Shown: positions 24,136-33,157 of the stretch, one piece after another | Layout of the letters: every line of letters starts with the position of its first letter | Numbering within the stretch: position 1 is the first letter of the stretch | NCBI GenBank assembly: GCA_963842295.1 | Contig: CAWJFY010000009.1 | Coordinates: 248,001 to 312,000 of the forward strand | DNA length: 64,000 nucleotides | Direction of reading: 5' to 3' | From: JAJNBA01 sp963842295 | GTDB lineage: Bacteria; Actinomycetota; UBA4738; HRBIN12 | Notes under the pieces: model-generated | Databases searched by the model: none | The model's input: only the letters and a program-made list of their open reading frames with translations | What the model was told of the DNA's origin: nothing | Translations under genes and position numbers: made by a program

Positions 24136-27005
24136 GGGCTCGCCGAAGGCGAAGCCGAGGGTGAGGGCGAAGCCCCGGTCGCCAGCAGTTCGTTCGCGCG
24201 CTCGACGAGTGACTGGGCCTGCTCCAACTCCGACTGGTACGTCGCGAGGTCCCCGTCGCGCAACGCCGCATCCGCCGCAGTGAAGTGGTCCACCGCCTGG
24301 GTGAGCAACTGCTGGATCTGTTGGTCCACCGTGCCGGTACCGCCGTCGGGTGGCGGCTGCTCGCCCCCGCCGGTCGCGCCAGTTGCCTCCTGGATCGCTT
24401 CGGAGAGCGAGTTCGCCACGGAGACGCTCGAGCCGTTCACCACCATCACGAGCTTGAGCTCGGGAACCGCAGCCTCCTGGTTGGCACGTACGTACATCGG
24501 CAGGACATACAGGATCGAATCCTCGATCGGGATCGTCAGGAGGTCGCCGAACTGCACCTCCGATCCACCCGTGCCCAGGAGGGTCCGGGCAGCGGAGAAC
24601 TCCTGGTCGGAGTTGATGCGCGAGAAAACCAGTCCCGGCCCGTCGACGTCTCGTCCCGACGGGAACGTGAAGGCGACGAGCTCCCCGTAATCGGTCGGAT
24701 CGGAGTTCGCGGCCATCCACCCCACCATGTTCAGCCGGTTCTCCGGCTGGAATGGGACCACGAGGTGGAAGCGCTCCTCTGCATCACCCGGTAGCTTCAT
24801 CAACAGGTAGCTCGGCAGGAGCTTCCTCCCCGCCGCACCGGGATCCGGCGTGGACGCACCGGTCAGGCTGCCTGCCGCCTGGAGCGTCGGGTCGGCCGGG
24901 ATCTCCCAGAAGTCCTGCTTCCGGTAGAACCCGGCAGGATCCTCCACGTGGTAGTTCGCGAAGTGGAAGGCCTGGGCCTGGAAGATGTTCTCCGGATACC
25001 GGAAATGGCTCTGCAGCTCATCGGGCGCCTGTTCGATCGGCGTGAAGACACCGGGGAACGCCCGATCCCAGACCTGCATGATGGGCTCGCTCAGGTCGGC
25101 GTAGTAGGTGACGCTCCCGTCGTATGCGTCGACCACAGCCTTGACCGAGTTGCGGATGTAGTTCACCTGTTGCGGTCCGAGGAGACCGGCCGTCGCCTCC
25201 GCCATGTCCAAGGACTGGGAATAGGGATAGCCGTCGGAGGTCGTGTAGGCGTCCCAGATCCAGACGTAGCCGCTGTCCGTCATCGCGAGATAGGGGTCGG
25301 CGTCGAAGGTCAGGAACGGCAGGGGCTGGGCCGCACGCTCCACGATGCTCCGGTTGATGAGGATCCGGCTCTCGGCCTGGACCTGGCCGGAGATCAGGAG
25401 GTTCGTGTCCCGGAAGCGCCAGGCGAAGACGGCCCGCCGGAAGAGACCGCCCAGCTCGATCCCTCCGTCCCCGTCGTAGGTGAACGCCGTCTCGCCCGTT
25501 GCTCCCTCGTAGTCCAGCTCATCGGTCAAGGAGTTCACGACCACGAAGTCCGCGTCGGCAGGATCGTGCACCTCCCCGTAGTAGATGCGGGGTTGCTCGG
25601 TCACCGGCTCGCCCTCGGGTGGGATGTCCTCGAGCGTCAGCACGGGAGCCCCGTCGGCCGTGATGGAGTTCACCTGCGCCGCCACCGCGCCGAACCCGTG
25701 GGTGTACACGAGGTGCCGGTTCTGCCAGGTCTGGGCGTCGGCGCTGATCCCCTCCTGACTGACCTCTCGGCCGGAGACCATGAGCACCCGTCGCTGCCCG
25801 TCGCTCATGTCGTATCGGTCGACGTCGACATCTTCGAATTCGTAGTACTGCCGGATCCGCTGCACGGTCTGGAAGTTCTCCTTCAGGACCGAGGGCCGCC
25901 AGAGGCGGATATTGCTCACGGTCGCCTCGTTGGCCTCGATGTCCGGGGCCGAGACGCGACTCTCGAAGGGTCGCTCTTCGAGCCGGATCTCGTCCAGGCC
26001 GAAGGCGCGCCGCGTCCCCGCGATGTTCAGCTCGATGTAGGGGAGCTCCTTCTGTTGCTCGTTCGGCGCCACGCGGAACTGCTGGATGAACGCCGGATAC
26101 GCCGTCCCGAGCAGGATCGAGACGACCAGGAGCAGACCGACGGCGATGATCGGCAGGCTCCAGACGCGATACCGCGCGTTCACGAAGAAGAGAAGGGCGC
26201 AGATCACCGCGACGATGGTCAGGAAGGTGAGCGCGGGCAGTTGCGCCTTGACGTCGGTGTACGAGGCACCTTGGACCACGCCCCGCTCGGAGGTGAGCAG
26301 GTCGAAACGGCCCAGGTAGTAGCCCCACGCCTTGGCCAGCAGGATCAGCCCGAGCAGCACCGACAGATGGGCGCGCACCTGCGGATCGACCTTGTCGGCC
26401 AGGCCCACCGCTTGCGGCCGGATCCCCCCCTGGAGGAAATGCCCGATCCCGACGATCACCGTGATGCCGACCAGGGATCCGAAGAGCCAGCTCTGGAGAT
26501 ATTTCAGCCAGGGGAGCGTGAAGACGTAGAACGCCGGATCACGCTCGAACAAGCCGTCCGGGTTCCCGAACACGATGTCGCCCCTCGATCGCCAGAGAAG
26601 GAACTCCTGCCAGTGCCCGGATGCGGCGAGGCCGACGAAGATCGACAGGACCGCGGCGCCGAGGGGGATGGCCCAACGGAGATACGGCTCGATGTTCTCG
26701 CGGAAGCGCTCCACGATCTCCTGCTCGGGCGTGAGGGCGACCACCTTCGGCGCGAGGCGTCGTGTGACGTAGAGGTTGCCAAGGAGCATCGCGAAGAAGG
26801 TGACGAAGAAGGCGGAGGCGAGCCCGGCCTGGGCCCAGATCCTCGTCCAGAAGACCTGCGAGAGCTGGACCTCTCGGTACCAGAGGAGGTCCACGTAGAA
26901 GTTGGACAGGAAGGTCAGCAGGACGAAGGCTGCCACGATGAGGCCGATCGCGACCAGCGGCCAGCGCCGGCGCGCATACGGGATCCGGACGGTCGTCGAG
27001 GCCAT
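24132..27005 (-). CDS. UPF0182 family integral membrane protein
   Basis: A 957-residue protein with about seven transmembrane helices in the first ~330 residues, then a large extracytoplasmic domain. The length, the N-terminal pattern (YVDLLWYREVQLSQVFW) and the YIRNSVKAVVDAYDGSVTYY segment are those of the actinobacterial UPF0182 family, whose function is unknown. The C-terminus is low complexity, ending in Ser-Pro repeats (SPSPSASPSASP). It follows the YlbL-type protease gene by 15 bp and is probably co-transcribed with it. Confidence 0.93.
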   Translation of the reverse strand: MASTTVRIPYARRRWPLVAIGLIVAAFVLLTFLSNFYVDLLWYREVQLSQVFWTRIWAQAGLASAFFVTFFAMLLGNLYVTRRLAPKVVALTPEQEIVERFRENIEPYLRWAIPLGAAVLSIFVGLAASGHWQEFLLWRSRGDIVFGNPDGLFERDPAFYVFTLPWLKYLQSWLFGSLVGITVIVGIGHFLQGGIRPQAVGLADKVDPQVRAHLSVLLGLILLAKAWGYYLGRFDLLTSERGVVQGASYTDVKAQLPALTFLTIVAVICALLFFVNARYRVWSLPIIAVGLLLVVSILLGTAYPAFIQQFRVAPNEQQKELPYIELNIAGTRRAFGLDEIRLEERPFESRVSAPDIEANEATVSNIRLWRPSVLKENFQTVQRIRQYYEFEDVDVDRYDMSDGQRRVLMVSGREVSQEGISADAQTWQNRHLVYTHGFGAVAAQVNSITADGAPVLTLEDIPPEGEPVTEQPRIYYGEVHDPADADFVVVNSLTDELDYEGATGETAFTYDGDGGIELGGLFRRAVFAWRFRDTNLLISGQVQAESRILINRSIVERAAQPLPFLTFDADPYLAMTDSGYVWIWDAYTTSDGYPYSQSLDMAEATAGLLGPQQVNYIRNSVKAVVDAYDGSVTYYADLSEPIMQVWDRAFPGVFTPIEQAPDELQSHFRYPENIFQAQAFHFANYHVEDPAGFYRKQDFWEIPADPTLQAAGSLTGASTPDPGAAGRKLLPSYLLMKLPGDAEERFHLVVPFQPENRLNMVGWMAANSDPTDYGELVAFTFPSGRDVDGPGLVFSRINSDQEFSAARTLLGTGGSEVQFGDLLTIPIEDSILYVLPMYVRANQEAAVPELKLVMVVNGSSVSVANSLSEAIQEATGATGGGEQPPPDGGTGTVDQQIQQLLTQAVDHFTAADAALRDGDLATYQSELEQAQSLVERANELLATGASPSPSASPSASP

Positions 27006-27020
27006 CGCCTGCAGACTAGC

Positions 27021-28007
27021 TCAGGTCGGCGTTTGGGATGACGCGAGCGCGTCGACGGCCTCGTCGAACGTCGACACGGGGATCAACTTGAGATCGCCCG
27101 TGTCGACGTCGCGTAGCTCAGGGAAGTTGTCTCGAGGCACCAGCATGACGTCCGCGCTCGCGTCGCGCGCCGCCAGGACCTTGTTCAGGATCCCGCCGAT
27201 CGGCCCGACCTTCCCCTCGAGATCGATCGACCCCGTGCCGGCGATCGTCCTGCCGGCCGTGAGGTCGCCCTGGGTGAGGAGGTCGTAGAGGCCGACGGCC
27301 CACATCAGCCCTGCGGAAGGCCCCCCCACGTCACCGCTCTCGATCGTGATCTCGAACGGGAAGGCCTCGACCAGCACGATGCCGATCAGCGGCTCCTCGC
27401 TACCAGGACAGCTGCCGCGGGCCACTCGGACTTGATGCTCCACACCATCGGCCTGGACGCGGAACTCGATCGGCTCGTCCGCGGGAACGGCATCGATCAG
27501 ACGGGATGCTTCGCGCCTCGAGTCAACACGCTCGCCGTCGATCCGCTCGATCAGGTCTCCCGGGAACAGGCGACCGTCGGCGGGGCAGTCGGTGCCCACG
27601 AACTCCACCAGGGCGCCTGGCCCGTGCTCACGGGGATAGTCGGTCACGTCGGGGAGGACGACAGCGGCGGCGTCGATCTTGCTCTGGTCCATCTGCGAGA
27701 TCGCCCGCCGCTCCTCCTGGGGCTGCGAGAGTCCCGGTGGATAGACGTCATCCCTGCCGAGGACCGCTTCCTCGGGATCGACCCACGCGACCAGGGCCCC
27801 AAGCGCGGTCACCTGGGTGAACTGGATCGTCGTCATCACGAGACGCCCCGACGAGCCGTACGTCGGTGCGCCGTCCACGTGGATCAGCGGCACGACCTCG
27901 CGCGCCGGGCCAGGACCGAACGAGAAGAAGGGGAGCGGGACCCACCCGGCGGCGAACGCCAAGGCGATGATCAGCACGTAGCCTCCGGTCCGCAGGCCTC
28001 GTCGCAT
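27021..28007 (-). CDS. membrane-anchored PDZ and Lon-type serine protease (YlbL family)
   Basis: A 328-residue protein with one N-terminal anchor helix (about 9-26), a PDZ-like region around 140-200 (GRLFPGDLIERIDGERV) and a C-terminal Lon S16 domain. The catalytic dyad is S231 in GDVGGPSAGLMWA and K276 in GGILNK, 45 residues apart as in Lon. It would cut proteins on the outer face of the membrane. The start is ATG 28007; longer open frame upstream overlaps the divergent gene at 28034. It sits directly upstream of UPF0182. Confidence 0.92.
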   Translation of the reverse strand: MRRGLRTGGYVLIIALAFAAGWVPLPFFSFGPGPAREVVPLIHVDGAPTYGSSGRLVMTTIQFTQVTALGALVAWVDPEEAVLGRDDVYPPGLSQPQEERRAISQMDQSKIDAAAVVLPDVTDYPREHGPGALVEFVGTDCPADGRLFPGDLIERIDGERVDSRREASRLIDAVPADEPIEFRVQADGVEHQVRVARGSCPGSEEPLIGIVLVEAFPFEITIESGDVGGPSAGLMWAVGLYDLLTQGDLTAGRTIAGTGSIDLEGKVGPIGGILNKVLAARDASADVMLVPRDNFPELRDVDTGDLKLIPVSTFDEAVDALASSQTPT

Positions 28008-28033
28008 CGGTCGATGGTAGCTGTGGTCTGCCC

Positions 28034-28420
28034 ATGAGCCGAGACGTCGCCATCGCGCGGACGCGGCGGTACGCTCGATCGAGACCATCCGTGGGATACG
28101 TGCTGATCATCGCCATCTCCGTCGCGGTCGGCGTGGGCGTCTACCGCATGACGGCGAGCCTGCCCGTCCTCGAGCAGGATCCGGAGACGTGGGCGGAACC
28201 GGGGCTGGCGCCCTCGGAGCAGGCCCCGAGCCTGCCCCCCACCAACTTCGAACGGCTCTCGATCTCCCACGACGGCCTGACCTGGCACGACCGGATCGTC
28301 GGGAGCCTCGGCCTCATGGTGGCGGTGTCGGTCGCGGCTGCCGTGCTCGCGGTCACGGTCTACCTGGCGGCCTCCACCCTCATCGGCCTGCTCGAGAAGG
28401 TGGCCGAGGGTCCGACCTAG
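28034..28420 (+). CDS. hypothetical protein with two transmembrane helices
   Basis: A 128-residue protein with a basic N-terminus (RTRRYARSR), a helix at about 20-38 (VGYVLIIAISVAVGVGVY), a ~50-residue extracytoplasmic loop rich in Pro, and a second helix at about 92-116. No family is recognised. It is divergent from the YlbL-type gene with 26 bp between starts, and its 3' end overlaps the DUF1028 gene on the other strand by 4 bp. Both ends inside or facing the cytosol is the simplest topology. Confidence 0.65.
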   Translation: MSRDVAIARTRRYARSRPSVGYVLIIAISVAVGVGVYRMTASLPVLEQDPETWAEPGLAPSEQAPSLPPTNFERLSISHDGLTWHDRIVGSLGLMVAVSVAAAVLAVTVYLAASTLIGLLEKVAEGPT

Positions 28421-29283
28421 GGAGCGGGGATCTCCGGCGTGACGTCGCGGATCTCCGACACCAGCAGGTTCGAGAGCTGATCGTCGTCCCGGAGCCGGCC
28501 TTCGAGGTTGTGCTCCCCCGCCCACCCCGCCACGGCCTCCCGCGTCGCGGCGTCGTAGACGCCGGACGGGTCGCCCTCGTATCTCCCGAGGGCAGCCAAT
28601 CGGCGCTGCAGGTCCGTGACGAGCTCGGGCCGGGCGGGCAGCAGCGGGTCGTCCCTGATCAACATCGTGGTATCCCAGACCTCGAAGATCCGGGCGAGCT
28701 CGCCGGGTGCGTCCGGATGGTCGTCGACCCGGAGGTCAACGTACCGGTCGTTCCGGCCCTCGTAGCCGCCCCGCTCTCGGACCACGAGGAGCGCGGCGGA
28801 TTGCCGGCCTCGCCGGTCTCCCCCCGCCGCGTCGCCCGCGAGGACCGACGCCAGGAGCCGATCGCACAGATCGCCCTCGGTCCCTTCGAACGCCAGCGAC
28901 ATCTCCGTGACGACGGGCTCCCCGACGAGGATGTTGCCCTGAGCGGCAAAGCCGCGGCCCGTCGCGCCGCCCGCCCACTCCATGCACTTCGAGCCCGTGA
29001 ACGTGGCGGCGCGACCGGCCGCGTCCACGAACCCCACCTGCCGATCCTCTCGACCCTCGTCCCGGTCGAGGAGCGTGTGCAAGGCAACCTCCGCGGGTGC
29101 CCCTTCGGCCATCAGGTTGAGACCCTCGGGGCCGAGAGAGGTGTTGGCCCAGGACTGCGTCGCCACCGCGCCGACACCGGCCTTCGCCCACGGCACCACC
29201 GCGCCCACGCACGGGAACCTCGACGCGACGGCCACTCCCCAGTCCCCGGCTCCCGGATCCGCCGCCACGATCGAGAAGGTCAT
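28417..29283 (-). CDS. DUF1028 family Ntn-hydrolase-like protein
   Basis: A 288-residue protein of the DUF1028 family: the start MTFSIVAADPGAGDWGVAVASRFPCVGA and the segment ATQSWANTSLGPEGLNLM are diagnostic, and the fold is related to N-terminal nucleophile hydrolases. The last ~70 residues (LVTDLQRRLAALGRYEGDPSGVYDAATREAV) form a peptidoglycan-binding-like helical repeat, as in long versions of the family. There is no signal peptide. It is the last gene of a moaE, mreB-like, DUF1028 run with 2-bp spacing. Function unknown. Confidence 0.88.
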   Translation of the reverse strand: MTFSIVAADPGAGDWGVAVASRFPCVGAVVPWAKAGVGAVATQSWANTSLGPEGLNLMAEGAPAEVALHTLLDRDEGREDRQVGFVDAAGRAATFTGSKCMEWAGGATGRGFAAQGNILVGEPVVTEMSLAFEGTEGDLCDRLLASVLAGDAAGGDRRGRQSAALLVVRERGGYEGRNDRYVDLRVDDHPDAPGELARIFEVWDTTMLIRDDPLLPARPELVTDLQRRLAALGRYEGDPSGVYDAATREAVAGWAGEHNLEGRLRDDDQLSNLLVSEIRDVTPEIPAP

Positions 29284-29285
29284 GT

Positions 29286-30290
29286 CTACCCCCGTCGGAG
29301 CAGCTGGAAGGAGGTCCGGTACTCATCGAGATGCTCGAGCATCCTGCCCGCGCCGCTCACGACGGTCTCGAGAGGCCGCTCGACCACGTGGACGGGTACC
29401 TCGCATTCCTGGGCGAGGAGCATGTCCAGTCCCTTCAGCAGACCGCCGCCTCCCGTGAGGAACATCCCCGTCTCCAACACGTCGTGCGTGAGCTCCGGCG
29501 GCGCCTCCGCGAGGGTCATCCGCACTTCGTTCACGATCGTGCTGACCACGGGGGCCATGGCCTTCCTTATCTCGTCCTCGTCCACCTTGACCTCGACCGT
29601 GTTCCCGCTCGAGAGCTCGCGACCGATCACCTTGGCCGCTCTCCCGGTCGGAGAGGGGAAGGCGGACCCGATCGCGATCTTCAGCTCCTCGGCCGACTTC
29701 TCCCCGATCGCCACGCCATAGTTCGCCCGTATGTGCTCCTGCACGGCGGCGTCGAGATCGAAGCCTCCGACGTTCGCGGAGCGGCCCGACACGACGCCGC
29801 CCATCGAGACGACGGCCATCTCCGAACGCCCCCCACCGATGTCGACGATGAGGTTGCCGAGCGGCTCGTGGACGGGAAGGTTCGCCCCCACCGCTGCGGC
29901 GAGCGGCTCCTCCACCGGAACGACCTGTCGCCCGCCGGCGTAGCGGATCGCGCGCTCGATCGCACGCCGCTCGACGCCGGATGCCGACGGAGGGACGCAG
30001 ACGAGGACCCTCGGCTTCGGGAATCGCACCACGCCGACGCGGCTGAAGACGATCGCCAACATCCGTTGCGTCACATCGAACTCCGTCATCGTGCCTTCAC
30101 GGAGTGGACGGACGGCGAGCACGTTGCCGGAGTCGCCGCCGAGCATCTGCCAGGCTTCTTCCCCCAGGGCGACCACCTGGCCGTTGCCGTGCAGCGCCAC
30201 GACGGTGGGCTCGTCGAAGACGATGCCGTCACCCTGCCGGTAGACGAGGGTATTGGCGCTCCCGAGGTCGACCGCGAGGTCCCGGCCCAA
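29286..30290 (-). CDS. MreB-like actin-family protein
   Basis: A 334-residue actin-fold ATPase. The phosphate-1 motif is DLGSANTLVYRQGDGIV at the start, phosphate-2 is VDIGGGRSEMAVVSMGG and the adenosine motif is FLTGGGGLLKGLD. The sequence is MreB-like throughout, including VLVCVPPSASGVERRAIERA. In rod-shaped bacteria MreB organises lateral wall synthesis. Here no mreC, mreD or rodA is adjacent, so it may be an extra paralogue. Translation appears to start at TTG 30290, abutting the moaE stop codon. Confidence 0.9.
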   Translation of the reverse strand: MGRDLAVDLGSANTLVYRQGDGIVFDEPTVVALHGNGQVVALGEEAWQMLGGDSGNVLAVRPLREGTMTEFDVTQRMLAIVFSRVGVVRFPKPRVLVCVPPSASGVERRAIERAIRYAGGRQVVPVEEPLAAAVGANLPVHEPLGNLIVDIGGGRSEMAVVSMGGVVSGRSANVGGFDLDAAVQEHIRANYGVAIGEKSAEELKIAIGSAFPSPTGRAAKVIGRELSSGNTVEVKVDEDEIRKAMAPVVSTIVNEVRMTLAEAPPELTHDVLETGMFLTGGGGLLKGLDMLLAQECEVPVHVVERPLETVVSGAGRMLEHLDEYRTSFQLLRRG

Positions 30291-30725
30291 CTAGCTCCCC
30301 ATGACCCATCGAGCCTCGCCCGAGACGAGACCCTCCTTCTTCCAGATCGGGACGTCTTCCTTGAGACGTTCGATCCCGTGTCGGCAGGCTTCGAAGGCCT
30401 CCGCCCGATGCGGCGCCGAGCAGGCAACGACGACCGAGGCCTCCCCGATCGCGAGGTCTCCGGTCCGGTGCAGGATCGCCACGCGCCGAAGGGGCCAGCC
30501 GTCGAGCATCGTCGCCGCGATCTCGCCGAGACGCTCGGTCGCCAGCTCGTCCCACGCTTCGTAGTGCAGTCCGGTCACGTCTCCGGAATCCGAGCGGTCC
30601 CGAACCGTCCCCACGAACACGCACGTCCCGCCGGCCCCGGGGTCGCCGACGAAGGCAAGCGCCTCGTCGACGGAGAGGGGCTCGGTCGAGATTCGGGCCA
30701 GGACAGCCGGGGACACGGCGGACAT
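30291..30725 (-). CDS. moaE: molybdopterin synthase catalytic subunit MoaE
   Basis: A 144-residue protein that, with thiocarboxylated MoaD, adds the dithiolene sulphurs in molybdenum cofactor synthesis. The conserved AILHRTGDLAIGEASVVVA and SAPHRAEAFEACRHGIERLK segments are present, and K122 and K129 (in PIWKKEG) match the two active-site lysines with the right spacing. The start is ATG 30725. No other cofactor gene is nearby; moaD must lie elsewhere. It is divergent from the metalloprotease gene at 30756, with 30 bp between starts. Confidence 0.94.
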   Translation of the reverse strand: MSAVSPAVLARISTEPLSVDEALAFVGDPGAGGTCVFVGTVRDRSDSGDVTGLHYEAWDELATERLGEIAATMLDGWPLRRVAILHRTGDLAIGEASVVVACSAPHRAEAFEACRHGIERLKEDVPIWKKEGLVSGEARWVMGS

Positions 30726-30755
30726 CGTATCGGGAGAGCCGCGTACGATGGACGG

Positions 30756-31925
30756 GTGAGCAGCGGGTTCGGCTTCGACACCGGCGATCCTGAAGCCTTC
30801 AAGGACGCTCCTTTGTTCCGCGAGCTGCAGCGAGTGATGTCCTCGACGAGCGGCCCGGTGAACTGGGAGCTCGCCCGGCAGGTGGGCGTCGCGAACGCGG
30901 TCGAAGCGGGCCCCGATCTGGAGCCGACCGAGGGCGATATCCGGATGGTGGAGGAGGCGGTCCGGGTCGCCGAGCTGCAGGTCGGCAGGTTCACGGGGCT
31001 GGCGACGCCGGTGGACGTCGCGCAGGTGCGCGCCGTCCGCCGCGCCGGATGGGTGAACGCCAATGCCGAGAGCCTGAAGGCGCTCCTCGAACCGGCCGCG
31101 CGGCGACTGACCGATGCGATCGAGCGGAGCGCCGGCGATCAACCTCCGTCGGAGATGGCTCAGTTCTCGGCGTTCCTGCGACAGCTCTCACCGCTCCTGC
31201 TCGGCACGCAGGTGGGCCAGGTCCTCGGGATGCTCGCGCAACGGGTGCTCGGGCAGTTCGACATCGCCGTACCGAGGTCGGGGCCAGGCCAGCTCTTGTT
31301 CGTCGTTCCGAACCTCGCCGCGTTCGAACGGGATTGGTCGCTCGACCCGAGGGAGTTCCGGACGTTCGTGGCGTTGCACGAGGTGACCCACCGCTTCGAG
31401 TTCGCGCAGGCGTGGGCTCCCGACCGGTTCCAGGAGCTCCTCGATGACTACCTGTCGACGCTGAAGCTCGACGTCGAAGGGATGCAGGCGCGGCTCGGCT
31501 CGCTCGACCCCGGGGATCCCGAGGCGCTCCGCCAGCTCGCCGAGTCCGACGAGGGCTTCTTCTGGGCGGAGCTGGACGATGAGCAGCGCCTGAAGCTCGG
31601 AAGGATCCAGGCCTTCATGGCGGCCGCGGAAGGCTACGGCGACCACGTGATGCAGGTACTGGGGGCGGAGCTACTGGGGACGTATCCCCGCATCGAGGAA
31701 GCGATGAAGCGGTACCGCGACGGCGAGCAGGGCGATCCCGTATTCGAGCGTCTGCTCGGCGTGGATATGAAGCGCGAGCAATACGGGAAAGGCCGGGCGT
31801 TCTGCGAGCTCGTCGTGGAGCAGACGGACGAGGCCACGCTCGCGCGGATGTGGGAGTCGGCGGATGCGATGCCTTCGCTCCCGGAGCTGGAGGAGCCTCG
31901 CCTCTGGCTCGCCCGCACCGTCTAG
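30756..31925 (+). CDS. DUF2342 zinc-dependent metalloprotease-like protein
   Basis: A 389-residue soluble protein of the actinobacterial family annotated as zinc-dependent metalloprotease or F420-biosynthesis-associated protein. HEVTHRFEF gives an HExxH site (H208, E209, H212), followed by a long helical C-terminal part (EGYGDHVMQVLGAELLGTYPRIEEAM) where a further ligand is expected. The early region NWELARQVG and PSEMAQFSAFLRQLSPLLLG are typical. The start is GTG 30756. The frame is open far upstream only by chance. No substrate is known. Confidence 0.9.
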   Translation: MSSGFGFDTGDPEAFKDAPLFRELQRVMSSTSGPVNWELARQVGVANAVEAGPDLEPTEGDIRMVEEAVRVAELQVGRFTGLATPVDVAQVRAVRRAGWVNANAESLKALLEPAARRLTDAIERSAGDQPPSEMAQFSAFLRQLSPLLLGTQVGQVLGMLAQRVLGQFDIAVPRSGPGQLLFVVPNLAAFERDWSLDPREFRTFVALHEVTHRFEFAQAWAPDRFQELLDDYLSTLKLDVEGMQARLGSLDPGDPEALRQLAESDEGFFWAELDDEQRLKLGRIQAFMAAAEGYGDHVMQVLGAELLGTYPRIEEAMKRYRDGEQGDPVFERLLGVDMKREQYGKGRAFCELVVEQTDEATLARMWESADAMPSLPELEEPRLWLARTV

Positions 31926-31965
31926 GGTCCGGCGTCGTGGGCTCGTCGGCTATCATCGCGCGACG

Positions 31966-32748
31966 ATGACCATCGGTGAGTTGATCTCGGCGGCCGTCGT
32001 CGACGACCGGGTCTGGGACGCGTATCAGGAGACGGCACCGGACGGCATCTACCTCATCGGTCAGCCCGGTCCCGCACTGCCGTTCATGATCTTCAGGGCG
32101 TGGAAGGTCCCGACGGGCTTCGTCTCGGAGGAGATCAGGCTGGTCGGCCCGTCCGGGCGCACGTTGTATCGATGGGGCCCGCAGGTGCGTCGCATGAAGG
32201 GTGCGATGGATCTCACCGTCGAGCTCGATCGCATCGACGATGCGGTGCTGGAAGAGACCGGTACCTACGTGGCCTCTTTCATCCTCGAGGGCGAGATCCT
32301 CGGAGAGATCGAGTTCCCCGTGTACGTGCAGGCGGCGGCGCAGAAGCTCCCGAAAGAGACCGAGGAGGGGTTGCGGAAGTCCGATGTCATCTGGGTGGGC
32401 ACGCGTGTGAACGGCGACAAGCGGATGGCCCCGGTGTGGTTCGCGTTCAAGGACGGGAAGATCTTCCTGTTGTCCTGCCACGATCCCGAGACGCATGAAC
32501 AAACCGTGCCGGGCGTCCCGGACGCACAAGAGCTGGTCGTGGTGACCCGCCGCAAGCTACGCGATACGTCGCTCCAGGAGTTCACGGCGGCGCAGCGGCT
32601 TCTCGAAGGAGCCGAATGGGAGGCCGCCGCCAAGATGCTGGTGGATCGGCGGCGGAGCCGAGTCGGTCCGCCCGCCGAGTCGCTCTCCCGCTGGCGCGGC
32701 AAGTGCGACATCGTTGAGCTCACGCCGAACGTGGCTGCGACCGGCTGA
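31966..32748 (+). CDS. hypothetical protein, possible split-barrel C-terminal half
   Basis: A 260-residue cytosolic protein, not firmly recognised. The N-terminal ~130 residues look like a beta-rich domain (AWKVPTGFVSEEIRLVGPSG through LEGEILGEIEFPVYVQAA). The C-terminal part (SDVIWVGTRVNGDKRMAPVWFAFKDGKIFLLS) recalls FMN split-barrel proteins but lacks clear flavin contacts. It follows the metalloprotease gene by 40 bp on the same strand and is probably co-transcribed. The start is ATG 31966. Confidence 0.7.
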   Translation: MTIGELISAAVVDDRVWDAYQETAPDGIYLIGQPGPALPFMIFRAWKVPTGFVSEEIRLVGPSGRTLYRWGPQVRRMKGAMDLTVELDRIDDAVLEETGTYVASFILEGEILGEIEFPVYVQAAAQKLPKETEEGLRKSDVIWVGTRVNGDKRMAPVWFAFKDGKIFLLSCHDPETHEQTVPGVPDAQELVVVTRRKLRDTSLQEFTAAQRLLEGAEWEAAAKMLVDRRRSRVGPPAESLSRWRGKCDIVELTPNVAATG

Positions 32749-32830
32749 ACAGGCTCTCCCGTCGCGTCGATGGGCGACCACCTTGCCGCGTCCGGACATC
32801 CGGGGAGATCACTGAGGAAGGAGGAGGAGA

Positions 32831-33088
32831 TTGCTCGGATCAAGCTTCGCGGTGATCGGGAGGGTTCTTGTGCTCGTGATCTGGATCGGAACCGACGCCT
32901 TCGACACCGTATTCGCAACGTGGATCTTCCCGCTCCTCGGCGTGATCTTCCTCCCGTTCGCGACCATGGGGTTCACGATCGCGAGGATCGCGGACGCGGG
33001 GATCGTGGTCGTTGTGATGGCCCTCGGCATGGGGATCATGCTCGACGCGGCGAGTGCGGCCCTTGCGGCCGGTCGCAAGCGATACTGA
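32831..33088 (+). CDS. small hydrophobic membrane protein
   Basis: An 85-residue protein with two to three hydrophobic stretches (about 7-20, 26-47, 52-75) and a basic end (AAGRKRY). The start could be TTG 32831, just after a GGAGGAGGA run (32821-32829), or GTG 32852. No family is recognised. It lies 82 bp after the hypothetical gene on the same strand and converges on aroF. The purine run gives some support for translation. Confidence 0.5.
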   Translation: MLGSSFAVIGRVLVLVIWIGTDAFDTVFATWIFPLLGVIFLPFATMGFTIARIADAGIVVVVMALGMGIMLDAASAALAAGRKRY

Positions 33089-33157
33089 GGCGGCTGCGAG
33101 CCGAGGCTCGAGGCGGCCCACGCCCTGCGGTTTCCGCTCACGGAAGAGGGTCCGGAC

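Noticed and set aside
24948..27041. A 697-codon plus-strand frame over UPF0182
   Set aside because: It is a shadow of a conserved membrane protein gene; low-complexity charged product.
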